Notes under the pieces: generated by a model
Databases searched by the model: none
Seen by the model: only the letters and a program-made list of their open reading frames with translations
Told to the model about the DNA's origin: nothing
Shown here: positions 1-6,284 of the stretch, one piece after another
Numbering within the stretch: position 1 is the stretch's first letter
How the letters are laid out: each line of letters starts with the position of its first letter
Assembly: GCA_009786715.1 (NCBI GenBank)
Contig: WQRN01000040.1
Coordinates: forward strand, 1 to 14,033
Origin: Treponema sp.
Lineage (GTDB): Bacteria > Spirochaetota > Spirochaetia > Treponematales > Breznakiellaceae
Reading direction: 5' to 3'
DNA length: 14,033 bases
Position numbers and translations under genes: made by a program

Positions 1-224
1 TACTGAGACGACACCGCCGTTATGTGCCCAAGCTCGTAAGTCTGAACAGTATCGTTAATGCTTTCTGTCATTCCTTCAATCATTGAAGAATAAATAACGA
101 TGAATAACACGGCAATTCCAACCGCAGTAAAGCAAAATAAAGTCCGCCTCATGTTACGCCAAATATTGCGGTACGCGATTTTAATAAGTGTTGCCTGTCC
201 GCCTTTCTTATATTCGTTTGCCAT
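1..224 (-). CDS. FtsX/MacB-family ABC transporter permease, N-terminal part (cut by window edge)
   Basis: Seen: an open frame reads leftward from an ATG at 224-222 for about 74 codons and leaves the window without a stop. A clear AAGGAGG ribosome site lies 5-6 nt before the ATG and overlaps the TAA of the preceding permease gene. The product has a cytoplasmic start with a basic patch (IWRNMRR) followed by one hydrophobic helix (roughly residues 28-45), then an extracytoplasmic stretch starting EGMTES. Established: this is the usual N-terminus of FtsX/LolC/MacB-type permeases, which have one N-terminal helix, a large extracytoplasmic domain and three C-terminal helices. Inference: it is the second permease of the exporter or mechanotransmission complex encoded with the ATPase at 1978-2664. 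The C-terminal FtsX domain lies outside the window, so the family call rests on the start and the context. Confidence 0.82.
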   Translation of the reverse strand, partial: MANEYKKGGQATLIKIAYRNIWRNMRRTLFCFTAVGIAVLFIVIYSSMIEGMTESINDTVQTYELGHITAVSSQ

Positions 225-234
225 TTTAACCTCC

Positions 235-1968
235 TTATTCAAACCGCAAGCTGCTTGTGATCGGCATTTTTACAGCTCTTTTAGTCGGGAAATACGCCAT
301 TAACGACGACAGCAATGTCGCGACAATACCGGAACCGATAATCACCGGCATATCCCACGTGCTTCTGAAAATCGCAGTTGTGCGGAAACCAAGCCCGTCT
401 GTCATTACTTCTCCGATTGCGCTGAAATCAAAACCATTCACAACAACCGGGTAATTGATGATACAGCCGACGATAATTCCTAAAACTGAACCGATTAAAC
501 CAAGAAAACCTGCTTCCAGCATATAGGTCATAATCATCTGTCCGTCTGTCATACCCATTGCCCGCATCATGCCGATTTCTTTTGTGCGTTCAAGAATCGC
601 GAGCAAAATAGTATTGGAAATTCCAAGAAAGGAAAGCAGCAGCAAAAGCATTGCGATCATCTGCGGCATTCCAATTTGAATTGCTTCGTAGCTCAAATAA
701 TCTTCCATATAATCCTGCCAGACACGCACGCCAAGTTCATTTGGAAATTGGTATCCCATTCCGGCAAGACCGCGTTTTAATGCATCTGTTATAACCGCAG
801 CGCTTTCGCTCTTTCCGGGAAGACGCGAATCTGGAACGCCTTTCTCCCTTATCACAAGTTCTGTAACAGCGCCTTCGAGCATCATGCCGGCTTCATCCTG
901 CAAAACATCCAGCGGAATGAAAGCTGTGTTGCCGTTTGGAAGCGGAGCCGGCGAATTTATTACACCTACAACCTTCACATCAAAAGCCTGATTGATATGA
1001 TTCACCGCGCCTGAATAACCTGCGCGTATCATCGCGTCTAATACTTTTGAAAGTTTTACTTCATCGTCCTCTATTAAGAGATATGAGTTCATAAAATCTT
1101 CATATTGATAAGCGGAAAGAACGATCTCTTGATCTTCTCTGCGAAGCGCAGGCCACAGCTCTCCTTCCCATTTATCTCCGCGAATCACTTCAGGAGCTGC
1201 TTTTATGTCGATAACAGCGTTTATTCGCACATCGTTTCGCCCTGTTGCCGCGATCATGTCCCAGTAACGGTCAAGATCGCTCTTGGAAGCGTTTCGCTTT
1301 AAAAGCATACGCTCATTATTCGCACTAGCTTTTGTATCCTGAGGATCCCACATTCCGGGAGCTGCGGTTGACACTTCGTAAAGCGAGCGGACAAACTCCG
1401 CTTCTGAATTATTATTCGTAATGGAAAGAATTAAATCTTCCATTTCCATTCTGAGAGGACGCGTTGGAATGCCAACCTTTAATTTTTCCGCCGCTATGGT
1501 TCCAAGGGCGATTTCAAAGTTCCCGTTTTGCACATAACGTCCGAAATCAACATAGGGCACATAGCGAAAAACTTCATCCTCCGCCTGCGGGTCTACCGCG
1601 AAAAACATAATCGGCGCGGAACCTGATGTCGAAAACAAAGTACCTGAAAATGTATAACGCGGAGCGCTTACATAACCCTCGTTTTCAAGTGCGGTCTTGT
1701 AAATTTCCCAATCCTTAAAGTTTTCGTAACTTGGCATCTCGTCCTTTTTCTCAAAGTAGAGATTGGTTTGCAGTTTCGCCGCTCCCATCTCAAAGTTGAC
1801 AATATTCCTTCGCGATTCAATCGCCATACCGCCAAGCCAGCAGCTAATAAAAATATAAACAGCTACGCTCACCATAATCGCAAGACAGGTTAACACAGTC
1901 TTTACCTTATGACGAGCAAGGTTGCGAAGCGCCATTTTCTTTAATTCCCAAATTCCTGATAGCTTCAT
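235..1968 (-). CDS. FtsX/LolC-type ABC transporter permease, 577 aa
   Basis: Seen: one N-terminal membrane helix (about residues 22-46) follows a basic cytoplasmic segment. Next comes a long soluble region of nearly 390 residues, then three C-terminal helices at roughly 437-459, 485-506 and 540-558. Just after the first C-terminal helix is the FtsX-family coupling segment ERTKEIGMMRAMGM, the part of MacB/LolC permeases that contacts the ATPase. Length and layout fit MacB/LolE-type permeases. The start at 1968 has an AAGGGGGA site that overlaps the stop of the ATPase gene. Established: such proteins use ATP hydrolysis to move their extracytoplasmic domain and extract lipoproteins, expel substrates or drive envelope enzymes. 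Inference: it pairs with the ATPase at 1978-2664 and the second permease at 1-224. The substrate cannot be read from sequence. Confidence 0.93.
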   Translation of the reverse strand: MKLSGIWELKKMALRNLARHKVKTVLTCLAIMVSVAVYIFISCWLGGMAIESRRNIVNFEMGAAKLQTNLYFEKKDEMPSYENFKDWEIYKTALENEGYVSAPRYTFSGTLFSTSGSAPIMFFAVDPQAEDEVFRYVPYVDFGRYVQNGNFEIALGTIAAEKLKVGIPTRPLRMEMEDLILSITNNNSEAEFVRSLYEVSTAAPGMWDPQDTKASANNERMLLKRNASKSDLDRYWDMIAATGRNDVRINAVIDIKAAPEVIRGDKWEGELWPALRREDQEIVLSAYQYEDFMNSYLLIEDDEVKLSKVLDAMIRAGYSGAVNHINQAFDVKVVGVINSPAPLPNGNTAFIPLDVLQDEAGMMLEGAVTELVIREKGVPDSRLPGKSESAAVITDALKRGLAGMGYQFPNELGVRVWQDYMEDYLSYEAIQIGMPQMIAMLLLLLSFLGISNTILLAILERTKEIGMMRAMGMTDGQMIMTYMLEAGFLGLIGSVLGIIVGCIINYPVVVNGFDFSAIGEVMTDGLGFRTTAIFRSTWDMPVIIGSGIVATLLSSLMAYFPTKRAVKMPITSSLRFE

Positions 1969-1977
1969 TGTTCCCCC

Positions 1978-2664
1978 TTAACTTTTTTCAAGATCGGTTA
2001 CAATCTGCCCGTCTCGGATATTGATAAGTCGGCGTGCATAATCCATAACCATCTGATCATGGGTGGAAAAAATGAATGTTGTCCCTTCGGACTTATTCAA
2101 TTCCAGCATAAGTTCCAGAATCTCGCGACCTATTTTTGAATCAAGGTTTGCGGTAGGTTCGTCAGCAAGAATGAGCGCGGGTTTTTTTACAAGCGCGCGA
2201 GCGATTGCCACCCTCTGCTGCTGACCGCCTGACATTTCCTTGGGGCGGCGTTTTTCCATGCCTTCAAGACCCACGTCTTTTAAAACTTTTGCCGTGCGCT
2301 CTTTCATTTCTTTTTTCCCGATTCCCATGAGCGTAAGAGGGAAGGAAATATTTTCTTCTACAGAAAGCACGGGAATCAAATTGTACGCCTGAAAAATAAA
2401 ACCAATGCTGTTCCTTCTAAGAAAAGCAAGTTCGTTACGTGTCATGTTAGCGGTATTCGAGCCGCCTACGATAATGTTTCCAGCAGTGATAGTGTCAAGG
2501 CAGCCGATAAGATGCAGAAACGTCGATTTACCGCTTCCCGAAGGACCGGCGATGGCGGAAAATTCTCCGCCCTTGAACTCGATATTCACACCGCGCAGGG
2601 CATGAACTATTTGTCCATCCAAACCATAGTCTTTAACTACATTTTCCGCTTTTACAACTGTCAT
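1978..2664 (-). CDS. LolD/MacB-type ABC transporter ATPase, 228 aa
   Basis: Seen: a complete nucleotide-binding domain. It has Walker A GPSGSGKST (residues 40-48), Q-loop IFQAYNLIPVL (near 90-100), signature MSGGQQQR (144-151, with Met in place of the usual Leu), Walker B ILADEP (165-170), D-loop NLDS and H-loop His202. A length of 228 matches LolD, MacB-N and FtsE. The start has a strong AAGGAGG site 6-7 nt upstream, and the gene lies 12 bp after the SPFH gene. Established: LolD-like ATPases dimerise under two FtsX-type permeases and power mechanotransmission rather than classical substrate translocation. Inference: it energises the two permeases encoded downstream in the same operon. A closer substrate assignment, for example lipoprotein sorting versus antimicrobial peptide export, is not possible from motifs alone. 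Confidence 0.95.
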   Translation of the reverse strand: MTVVKAENVVKDYGLDGQIVHALRGVNIEFKGGEFSAIAGPSGSGKSTFLHLIGCLDTITAGNIIVGGSNTANMTRNELAFLRRNSIGFIFQAYNLIPVLSVEENISFPLTLMGIGKKEMKERTAKVLKDVGLEGMEKRRPKEMSGGQQQRVAIARALVKKPALILADEPTANLDSKIGREILELMLELNKSEGTTFIFSTHDQMVMDYARRLINIRDGQIVTDLEKS

Positions 2665-2676
2665 TTCGATACCTCC

Positions 2677-3591
2677 TTATTTATTTCCTTTCTTTATTTC
2701 ATTCAAAGCCTGTAAACCAAAAATATCGGTTGTCTTTAATTCTTCAGTTATCGTATTTGGAACAAGCATCATTGAGTTACCCGCTTTTAATCCTTCGTTT
2801 AATATCGAAAGAATTTTAAGTTTCATCGCAGGTTCATTGCTCTTGTAAATTTTTGAAGCTTCCTCCAGTTTATGCGCAATCTCGATCTCCGCTTCAGCAA
2901 GCAGAATACGCCCCTTCTTCTCGCGTTCAGCCTGCGCAACGCGCGAAAGCGAATCCTGCAGAGCTTCAGGAATTTGAATGTCGGTAATCTCGATATGAAG
3001 AACTGTAATTCCCCACTGTGTTGTTTTTTTATCAACATCTTCCTGGATCTGCTTTTCGATAATATCGCTGCGTTCAAGGAATGTAGAAAGATCGTTATTT
3101 GAAATCGCGTTACGCAAAGCAGTCTTGGAAGAAAGTACAACAGCGTCAACATAATTTTCAACTTCAAGAACAGCTTTCTGCGGATCCCACACAAGCCAGA
3201 AACAAATCGCATCAACATTTACGGTAACAGAATCGCCGGTTAAAGTTTTCTGCGTGGAAAAATCCGAAACCCTGATGCGGATATCAACAATCTGGTTAAT
3301 CCTATCCGCAAGCGGAAACAGGAAAAAAAGCCCGGGGCCTTTCACCTTGAGGAATTTTCCAAAGCGAAGAACGATGGCGCGTTCCCACTCATCAGCTTTG
3401 CGGATCGAAAAAACCAAAAGCGTGACAACAATAAATATCGCGATACCAGCCCACATCTGTTTTAAATCTTCCATATGCAAAGCCGGTTTTTCCGGTATAT
3501 GATAAACCATAGACATAATTGCCGCAGCCGCGACAAGCACGATAATCCTGATTAAAGCAAGAGTGTAATCCGCTTTTTTCTTCAATTTCAT
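2677..3591 (-). CDS. SPFH/Band 7 (slipin-like, stomatin family) membrane protein, 304 aa
   Basis: Seen: two hydrophobic segments (about residues 10-30 and 46-63) form a hairpin-like N-terminus. They are followed by a stomatin-type Band 7 core with ERAIVLRFGKF, GPGLFFLFP, a VDAICFW strand region and RSDIIEKQIQEDV. An Ala/Glu-rich coiled coil follows (AQAEREKKGRILLAEAEIE, near 215-240), then a short tail. Its ATG overlaps the regulator's TGA (ATGA), with GGGGGAG as ribosome site. Established: slipins oligomerise at the membrane, organise microdomains and often modulate partner proteins, sometimes with an NfeD protein. Odd: no NfeD partner is visible here. The gene sits between a GntR repressor and an ABC ATPase. 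Inference: it may scaffold or regulate the transporter encoded downstream. Confidence 0.92.
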   Translation of the reverse strand: MKLKKKADYTLALIRIIVLVAAAAIMSMVYHIPEKPALHMEDLKQMWAGIAIFIVVTLLVFSIRKADEWERAIVLRFGKFLKVKGPGLFFLFPLADRINQIVDIRIRVSDFSTQKTLTGDSVTVNVDAICFWLVWDPQKAVLEVENYVDAVVLSSKTALRNAISNNDLSTFLERSDIIEKQIQEDVDKKTTQWGITVLHIEITDIQIPEALQDSLSRVAQAEREKKGRILLAEAEIEIAHKLEEASKIYKSNEPAMKLKILSILNEGLKAGNSMMLVPNTITEELKTTDIFGLQALNEIKKGNK

Positions 3592-4025
3592 AATTTCTCC
3601 CCCTTGATATACAAATCTATTAACTTGATCAGTTCCTTGTTTTCAACGCCCAGATCGCGTAACTCATGCACGAAACGGGTAATCACTTCCTGAATTTTGC
3701 GGTTCAGGCTGTCGTCTTCCATTACCGGCTTTTTGTCGGAGATGTAAGTTCCGCTGCCTACCTGTGTTTCCAAAACCCCGCGGATTTCCAGCTCGTTGTA
3801 AGCCCTCGCGATGGTGTTCGGGTTGGTCTTTAAATCAACAGCCAGAGAACGAATCGTGGGCAGCTTATCACCCGACTTCATCCGCCCCGACAGAATGGCA
3901 TACTCAATCTGCTGGATAATCTGCCTGTAAATCGGCGCCCCGTTTACCGGGTCCAGCGTGAAGTTGATACCCTCCTCGTGGGCTTGAGGCTTGTTGTCCT
4001 TCGTCCTAACCTTTGTACTATTCAT
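3588..4025 (-). CDS. GntR-family transcriptional regulator, YtrA type, 145 aa
   Basis: Seen: after a polar tail of about 22 residues comes the GntR winged helix (about 26-97): APIYRQIIQQIEYAILSG, GDKLPTIRSLA, then the recognition segment NPNTIARAYNELE and wing GVLETQVGSGTYI. Only about 48 residues follow, so there is no FadR, HutC or MocR effector domain. This short C-terminus is typical of the YtrA subfamily, which usually represses adjacent ABC transporter operons. It is the first gene of the operon and overlaps the SPFH gene by 4 bp. No Shine-Dalgarno site precedes the ATG, and the -10 box ends 8 nt upstream, so the mRNA is probably leaderless. Family members often begin close to the conserved PIYRQI, so the 22-residue tail is slightly long, but no better start with a ribosome site is visible. 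Confidence 0.94.
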   Translation of the reverse strand: MNSTKVRTKDNKPQAHEEGINFTLDPVNGAPIYRQIIQQIEYAILSGRMKSGDKLPTIRSLAVDLKTNPNTIARAYNELEIRGVLETQVGSGTYISDKKPVMEDDSLNRKIQEVITRFVHELRDLGVENKELIKLIDLYIKGEKL

Positions 4026-4054
4026 CTAGTACAATTCTAAGTGTACTAGTACAA
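4013..4054. promoter_or_regulatory. Nested inverted-repeat operator at the GntR regulator promoter
   Basis: Seen: CTAGTACA (4026-4033) and TGTACTAG (4042-4049) form a perfect 8-bp inverted repeat around an 8-bp spacer. The right arm is also half of a perfect 12-bp palindrome, TGTACTAGTACA (4042-4053). A further half-site TTGTACTA (4013-4020), inside the first codons, pairs with TAGTACAA (4027-4034). CTAGTACAAT occurs twice exactly 20 bp apart (4026 and 4046), about two helical turns. The -10 hexamer sits in the spacer. Established: GntR/YtrA dimers bind short inverted repeats in their own promoters. Inference: this is the autoregulatory operator, with several overlapping dimer sites. Confidence 0.82.
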
Positions 4055-4062
4055 TATGTCAA
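4034..4062 (-). promoter_or_regulatory. Sigma-70-type promoter of the GntR-SPFH-ABC operon
   Basis: Seen on the minus strand: -35 TTGACA (4062-4057, perfect), a 17-bp spacer, then -10 TAGAAT (4039-4034). Upstream, 4063-4095 is a run of A and T tracts resembling an UP element. The start codon at 4025 is 8 nt after the -10 box, so transcription should begin within 1-2 nt of the ATG. The hexamers, spacing and operator overlap agree with one another. Confidence 0.85.
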
Positions 4063-4231
4063 GAAAAATTTTTAATTTTTTTTACGAATTTTTTGGAGGA
4101 ATCGATTGGGGGAAAGGTGATTCTTACCTTTACACCGGTTACGGAATCAAATGTAGTTGAATTTATAGATGCCCCACGAGAAGAAGTAATGGCTATTTGC
4201 AATGATGGTTTTTTACCGCGTTGATGGTTTA

Positions 4232-4443
4232 CTATAAATCATCTGGCTTTAATCCCGTATGCTTGGCTACTTTGGCAAGCATTTTTGGACCAATATCATC
4301 GCCATCGTGAAAGGCAAAAACGTAATTTGGATAACCATCTCTTTCTAATGTTTATGGGATCCATCCTGTCTTTTAACAGACCAATCGATTCTTAATAATG
4401 CGGCAAGAAGGCGTTTTGCTTTAATTGACGGCCAATTGCCCAT
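4232..4443 (-). pseudogene. hicA: HicA-family toxin gene with a one-base frameshift
   Basis: Seen: from an ATG at 4443-4441, overlapping the end of the HicB gene by 23 bp, one frame reads MGNWPSIKAKRLLAALL... to RQDGSHK, then a stop after codon 32. The next frame continues from TLERDGYPNYVFAFH through IGPKMLAKVAKHTGL to a TAG at 4234-4232. The two pieces join into a normal HicA of about 70 residues, with the dsRNA-binding-like fold and the conserved GSH histidine, if one A is restored in the AAA run at 4353-4351 (TTT on the plus strand). The span is 212 nt, one short of a multiple of three. Established: HicA is a translation-dependent mRNA interferase neutralised by HicB. Inference: a recent inactivating deletion, a phase-variable switch or a sequencing error. 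Confidence 0.8.
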
Positions 4444-4648
4444 AATGATTCGCAAATTCTATGTAATTAATGGCGGGGATTGAAACCTCATTTTCCATTC
4501 GTTCGGCTAAAACCCTTAAGGCCAATGCCTTGGCTTTTTCTCCCGCTTGTAGAGGTGTCACGCCATACGCAAGCACACCGGGAATTTCAGGAATTTCCGC
4601 TATCCAGCGACCATCTTCTTCCTGTTTAAACTCAATGTCAAAATTCAT
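4421..4648 (-). CDS. hicB: HicB-family antitoxin, 75 aa
   Basis: Seen: the N-terminal HicB/UPF0150 fold, with FDIEFKQEEDGRWIAEIPE then GVLAYGVTPLQAGEKAKALA and a short tail. The longer frame opens with GTG at 4654, but GAGGTG at 4657-4652 is a good ribosome site for the ATG at 4648, so the shorter form is preferred. There is no C-terminal ribbon-helix-helix or HTH DNA-binding domain, which longer HicB proteins use for autoregulation. The antitoxin gene precedes the toxin and overlaps it. Established: HicB binds and blocks HicA. Odd: its partner is frameshifted, so this antitoxin may be orphaned. An XRE regulator lies 70 bp upstream on the same strand and could provide the missing DNA-binding function (inference). 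Confidence 0.87.
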   Translation of the reverse strand: MNFDIEFKQEEDGRWIAEIPEIPGVLAYGVTPLQAGEKAKALALRVLAERMENEVSIPAINYIEFANHYGQLAVN

Positions 4649-4718
4649 ATACACCTCGACTAAAAGTATTGCAGATAGATTTTGAAAAGTAAAGTCTAGT
4701 CTTTAGATTTTATATTTC

Positions 4719-5060
4719 CTATTTCGAGTTTTTCCCGCAGTTTTCCGCAATCGCCTTTTTTACCGCATCAGCGACTACCTTGTCGATATCTTTGACAATG
4801 GAGGTACGTAACTGTTCCATGGCGTCTTCGGGAGAAGGTTGGACGGCAAAAAGCTGCCATGTTTTGACATTTAAAGCTCCGGCAATTCTGTCTAGTACAT
4901 CAGGGGTTGGGAATTTGCGGGAAACCTCTATCATTGCGACAAATGGCGTCGAAATTCCGGCTTTTTCCGCCAGTTTTTCCTGTGAAAATCCGCATTTTCG
5001 GCGATTTTCCTTTATATTTCTTGCCAGTATATCTCTAATATTCGATTCATCTATTTCCAT
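4719..5060 (-). CDS. XRE/Cro-CI family transcriptional regulator, 113 aa
   Basis: Seen: residues about 8-70 form a Cro/CI helix-turn-helix: LARNIKENRRKCGFSQEKLAEKAG, then STPFVAMIEVSRKFPTPDVLDRIA and an ending ALNVKTWQLFA. A charged helical tail follows (about 75-113, rich in Val, Asp and Lys), likely for oligomerisation. No enzymatic or peptidase domain is present. No Shine-Dalgarno site is visible before the ATG, and a TATAGT box ends 2 nt upstream, so the expression signal is unclear. The gene diverges from the lipoprotein gene at 5212. A perfect 9-bp inverted repeat lies in the shared region, beginning 3 bp before this start codon, which fits autorepression and control of the divergent gene. 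It could also control hicBA downstream. Confidence 0.9.
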   Translation of the reverse strand: MEIDESNIRDILARNIKENRRKCGFSQEKLAEKAGISTPFVAMIEVSRKFPTPDVLDRIAGALNVKTWQLFAVQPSPEDAMEQLRTSIVKDIDKVVADAVKKAIAENCGKNSK

Positions 5061-5062
5061 AT

Positions 5063-5092
5063 ACTATAAAGAAATGATAAATGCTTTATAGT
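5063..5092. promoter_or_regulatory. Perfect inverted repeat between XRE gene and lipoprotein gene, likely operator
   Basis: Seen: ACTATAAAG (5063-5071) and CTTTATAGT (5084-5092), perfect 9-bp arms with a 12-bp spacer, beginning 3 bp before the XRE start codon and ending 3 bp before the lipoprotein promoter's -35 box. A related arm pair, CTTATA/TATAAG (5106-5111 and 5118-5123), lies within that promoter. Inference: binding sites for the XRE protein. Confidence 0.6.
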
Positions 5093-5094
5093 TA

Positions 5095-5123
5095 TTGACT
5101 AGTATCTTATAGTATAGTATAAG
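5095..5123 (+). promoter_or_regulatory. Promoter of the FGE-fold lipoprotein gene
   Basis: Seen: TTGACT (5095-5100), a 17-bp spacer, then TATAAG (5118-5123). The predicted leader is about 80 nt and ends in an AAGGGGG ribosome site a few bases before the ATG at 5212. The -35/-10 region contains repeated TATAG/TATAAG elements. Confidence 0.6.
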
Positions 5124-5211
5124 TAACATATAGGCTCTTATTATAAATTTTCCCATTTTATTTTGAGAAAAATAAGGAAATAGAGTAAAAAAATCAGAAA
5201 AGGGGGTTTAT

Positions 5212-6261
5212 ATGAAAAACACATTGAAATTTTTCATTCTAATTATGGTAATCGGGCTAGTTTTAATAACTTGCGATAATAACAACGACAATAATAATGG
5301 AGGAGAAGTTGATAAGACTTGCTCCCACACATGGGGGTGGGTTGTAACAACAGCGCCAACTGATTTTGGAGACGGCGAAAAGACAGAAATATGCTCCAAG
5401 TGTGGAGAAACCAGAGGGAAAGAAAGTGTTCTGGCAACAGGAATGGTGCAGATACCGGGCGGAACGTTTAAAATGGGAAGCCCTGCCGACAAAGCAGAGC
5501 GTTCTACGGAATTTGTAAATGATGAAAACTACAGAACAGCTAATGAAGGTAATGTAACTGTTAGCGCTTTCTCTATAGGTAAATACCTTGTAACACAGGC
5601 GCAGTACATGGAAATTATAGGAGTAAATCCAAGTTATTTCTTTGGAAATAATTTACCTGCAGAAATGGTATCTTGGTATGATGCTATTGTATTTTGTAAT
5701 AAATTAAGCATTAAAGAAGGTCTAAACCCTGCATACAGTATTGAAGGAAAGACCAATCCTACAGAGTGGGGAGATGTGCCAATAAGCAATAAAGCAACAT
5801 GGGACAGCGTTGAAGTAGTTGCAGGTTCTAACGGCTATCGTCTTCCTACAGAAGCGCAGTGGGAGTATGCTTGCAGAGCAGGGACAACAACGCCCTTTAA
5901 TACCGGAAATAATATTACTACATCCCAGGCGAATTATAACGGTAATTATCCTTACAATTGTAATCCTGCAGGAGAATACATAGGAAAGACAACAGCGGTA
6001 AATATCTTTGCACCTAACGCTTATGGCTTATATGACATGCACGGGAATTTATTTGAATGGTGCTGGGATTGGTATACGAGTTCGTATGACAATGCAGGAG
6101 AAAATACAAATCCCGCAGGAGCAGTTGCTGGGTATAACCGTGTGATACGCGGTGGGAGTTGGTTCGGATGTGGTGGGCGTAACCTTCGTTCTGCGTATCG
6201 GCTCGACGACTACCCGTACTGGAGGGACGCCGATCATGGCATTCGTGTTGTCCGCCCCTGA
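5212..6261 (+). CDS. Surface lipoprotein with Cys/His mini-module and FGE-sulfatase (C-type-lectin) fold; candidate DGR variable protein
   Basis: Seen: a signal peptide with a loose lipobox LITC gives a lipidated Cys21, followed by an Asn/Asp linker. Residues 37-64 carry CxH...CxxC around WGWVVTTAPT, a possible zinc knuckle. Residues about 78-349 are the FGE-sulfatase fold: MVQIPGGTFKMGS, GKYLVTQAQYMEI, RLPTEAQWEYACRAG, YGLYDMHGNLFEWCWDW, RVIRGGSW, and the end GIRVVRP. The catalytic Cys of true FGE enzymes is not at the expected place in RNLRSAYR, so ligand binding is likelier than catalysis. Established: the Treponema denticola DGR target TvpA is a lipoprotein with this fold, diversified at its C-terminus. 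Odd: residues 310-349 look like such a variable region, with GC-rich, C-ending codons unlike the rest of the gene. No template repeat or reverse transcriptase is in the window. Confidence 0.9.
   Translation: MKNTLKFFILIMVIGLVLITCDNNNDNNNGGEVDKTCSHTWGWVVTTAPTDFGDGEKTEICSKCGETRGKESVLATGMVQIPGGTFKMGSPADKAERSTEFVNDENYRTANEGNVTVSAFSIGKYLVTQAQYMEIIGVNPSYFFGNNLPAEMVSWYDAIVFCNKLSIKEGLNPAYSIEGKTNPTEWGDVPISNKATWDSVEVVAGSNGYRLPTEAQWEYACRAGTTTPFNTGNNITTSQANYNGNYPYNCNPAGEYIGKTTAVNIFAPNAYGLYDMHGNLFEWCWDWYTSSYDNAGENTNPAGAVAGYNRVIRGGSWFGCGGRNLRSAYRLDDYPYWRDADHGIRVVRP
6139..6258 (+). other. Candidate DGR variable region at the C-terminus of the FGE-fold lipoprotein
   Basis: Seen: between the conserved frames RVIRGGSW, NLRSAYR, R and G-I-RVVRP lie the blocks FGCGG, LDDY, YW and DADH. 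Related treponemal FGE-fold proteins, as I recall them, often have runs of Asn (AAC-type codons) at these places. Many codons here are NNC: TTC, CTC, GAC, GAC, TAC, TAC, GAC and GCC. That is the pattern left when adenines of AAC in a template repeat are randomised. Exceptions such as GGA and TGG do not fit a pure AAC template. The call is inferred. No template copy of this segment was found by eye in the window. Confidence 0.45.
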
Positions 6262-6284
6262 GTTTTGTATGTTACGGAGGAAAC

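Noticed and set aside
2823..3218. Minus-strand open frame of 131 codons inside the SPFH gene
   Set aside because: It is an alternative frame of a clear Band 7 gene on the same strand, with no domain or ribosome site.
4652..4654. GTG start for hicB two codons upstream
   Set aside because: The GTG overlaps the best ribosome site (GAGGTG), which is correctly spaced for the ATG at 4648.
4691..4706. Imperfect inverted repeat TAAAG...CTTTA upstream of hicB as operator
   Set aside because: The arms are only 5 bp in an AT-rich gap, and the short HicB lacks a DNA-binding domain, so support is insufficient.
5208..5492. Minus-strand open frame of 94 codons opposite the lipoprotein start
   Set aside because: It is antisense to the signal peptide and Cys/His module and has no start signals or known domain.
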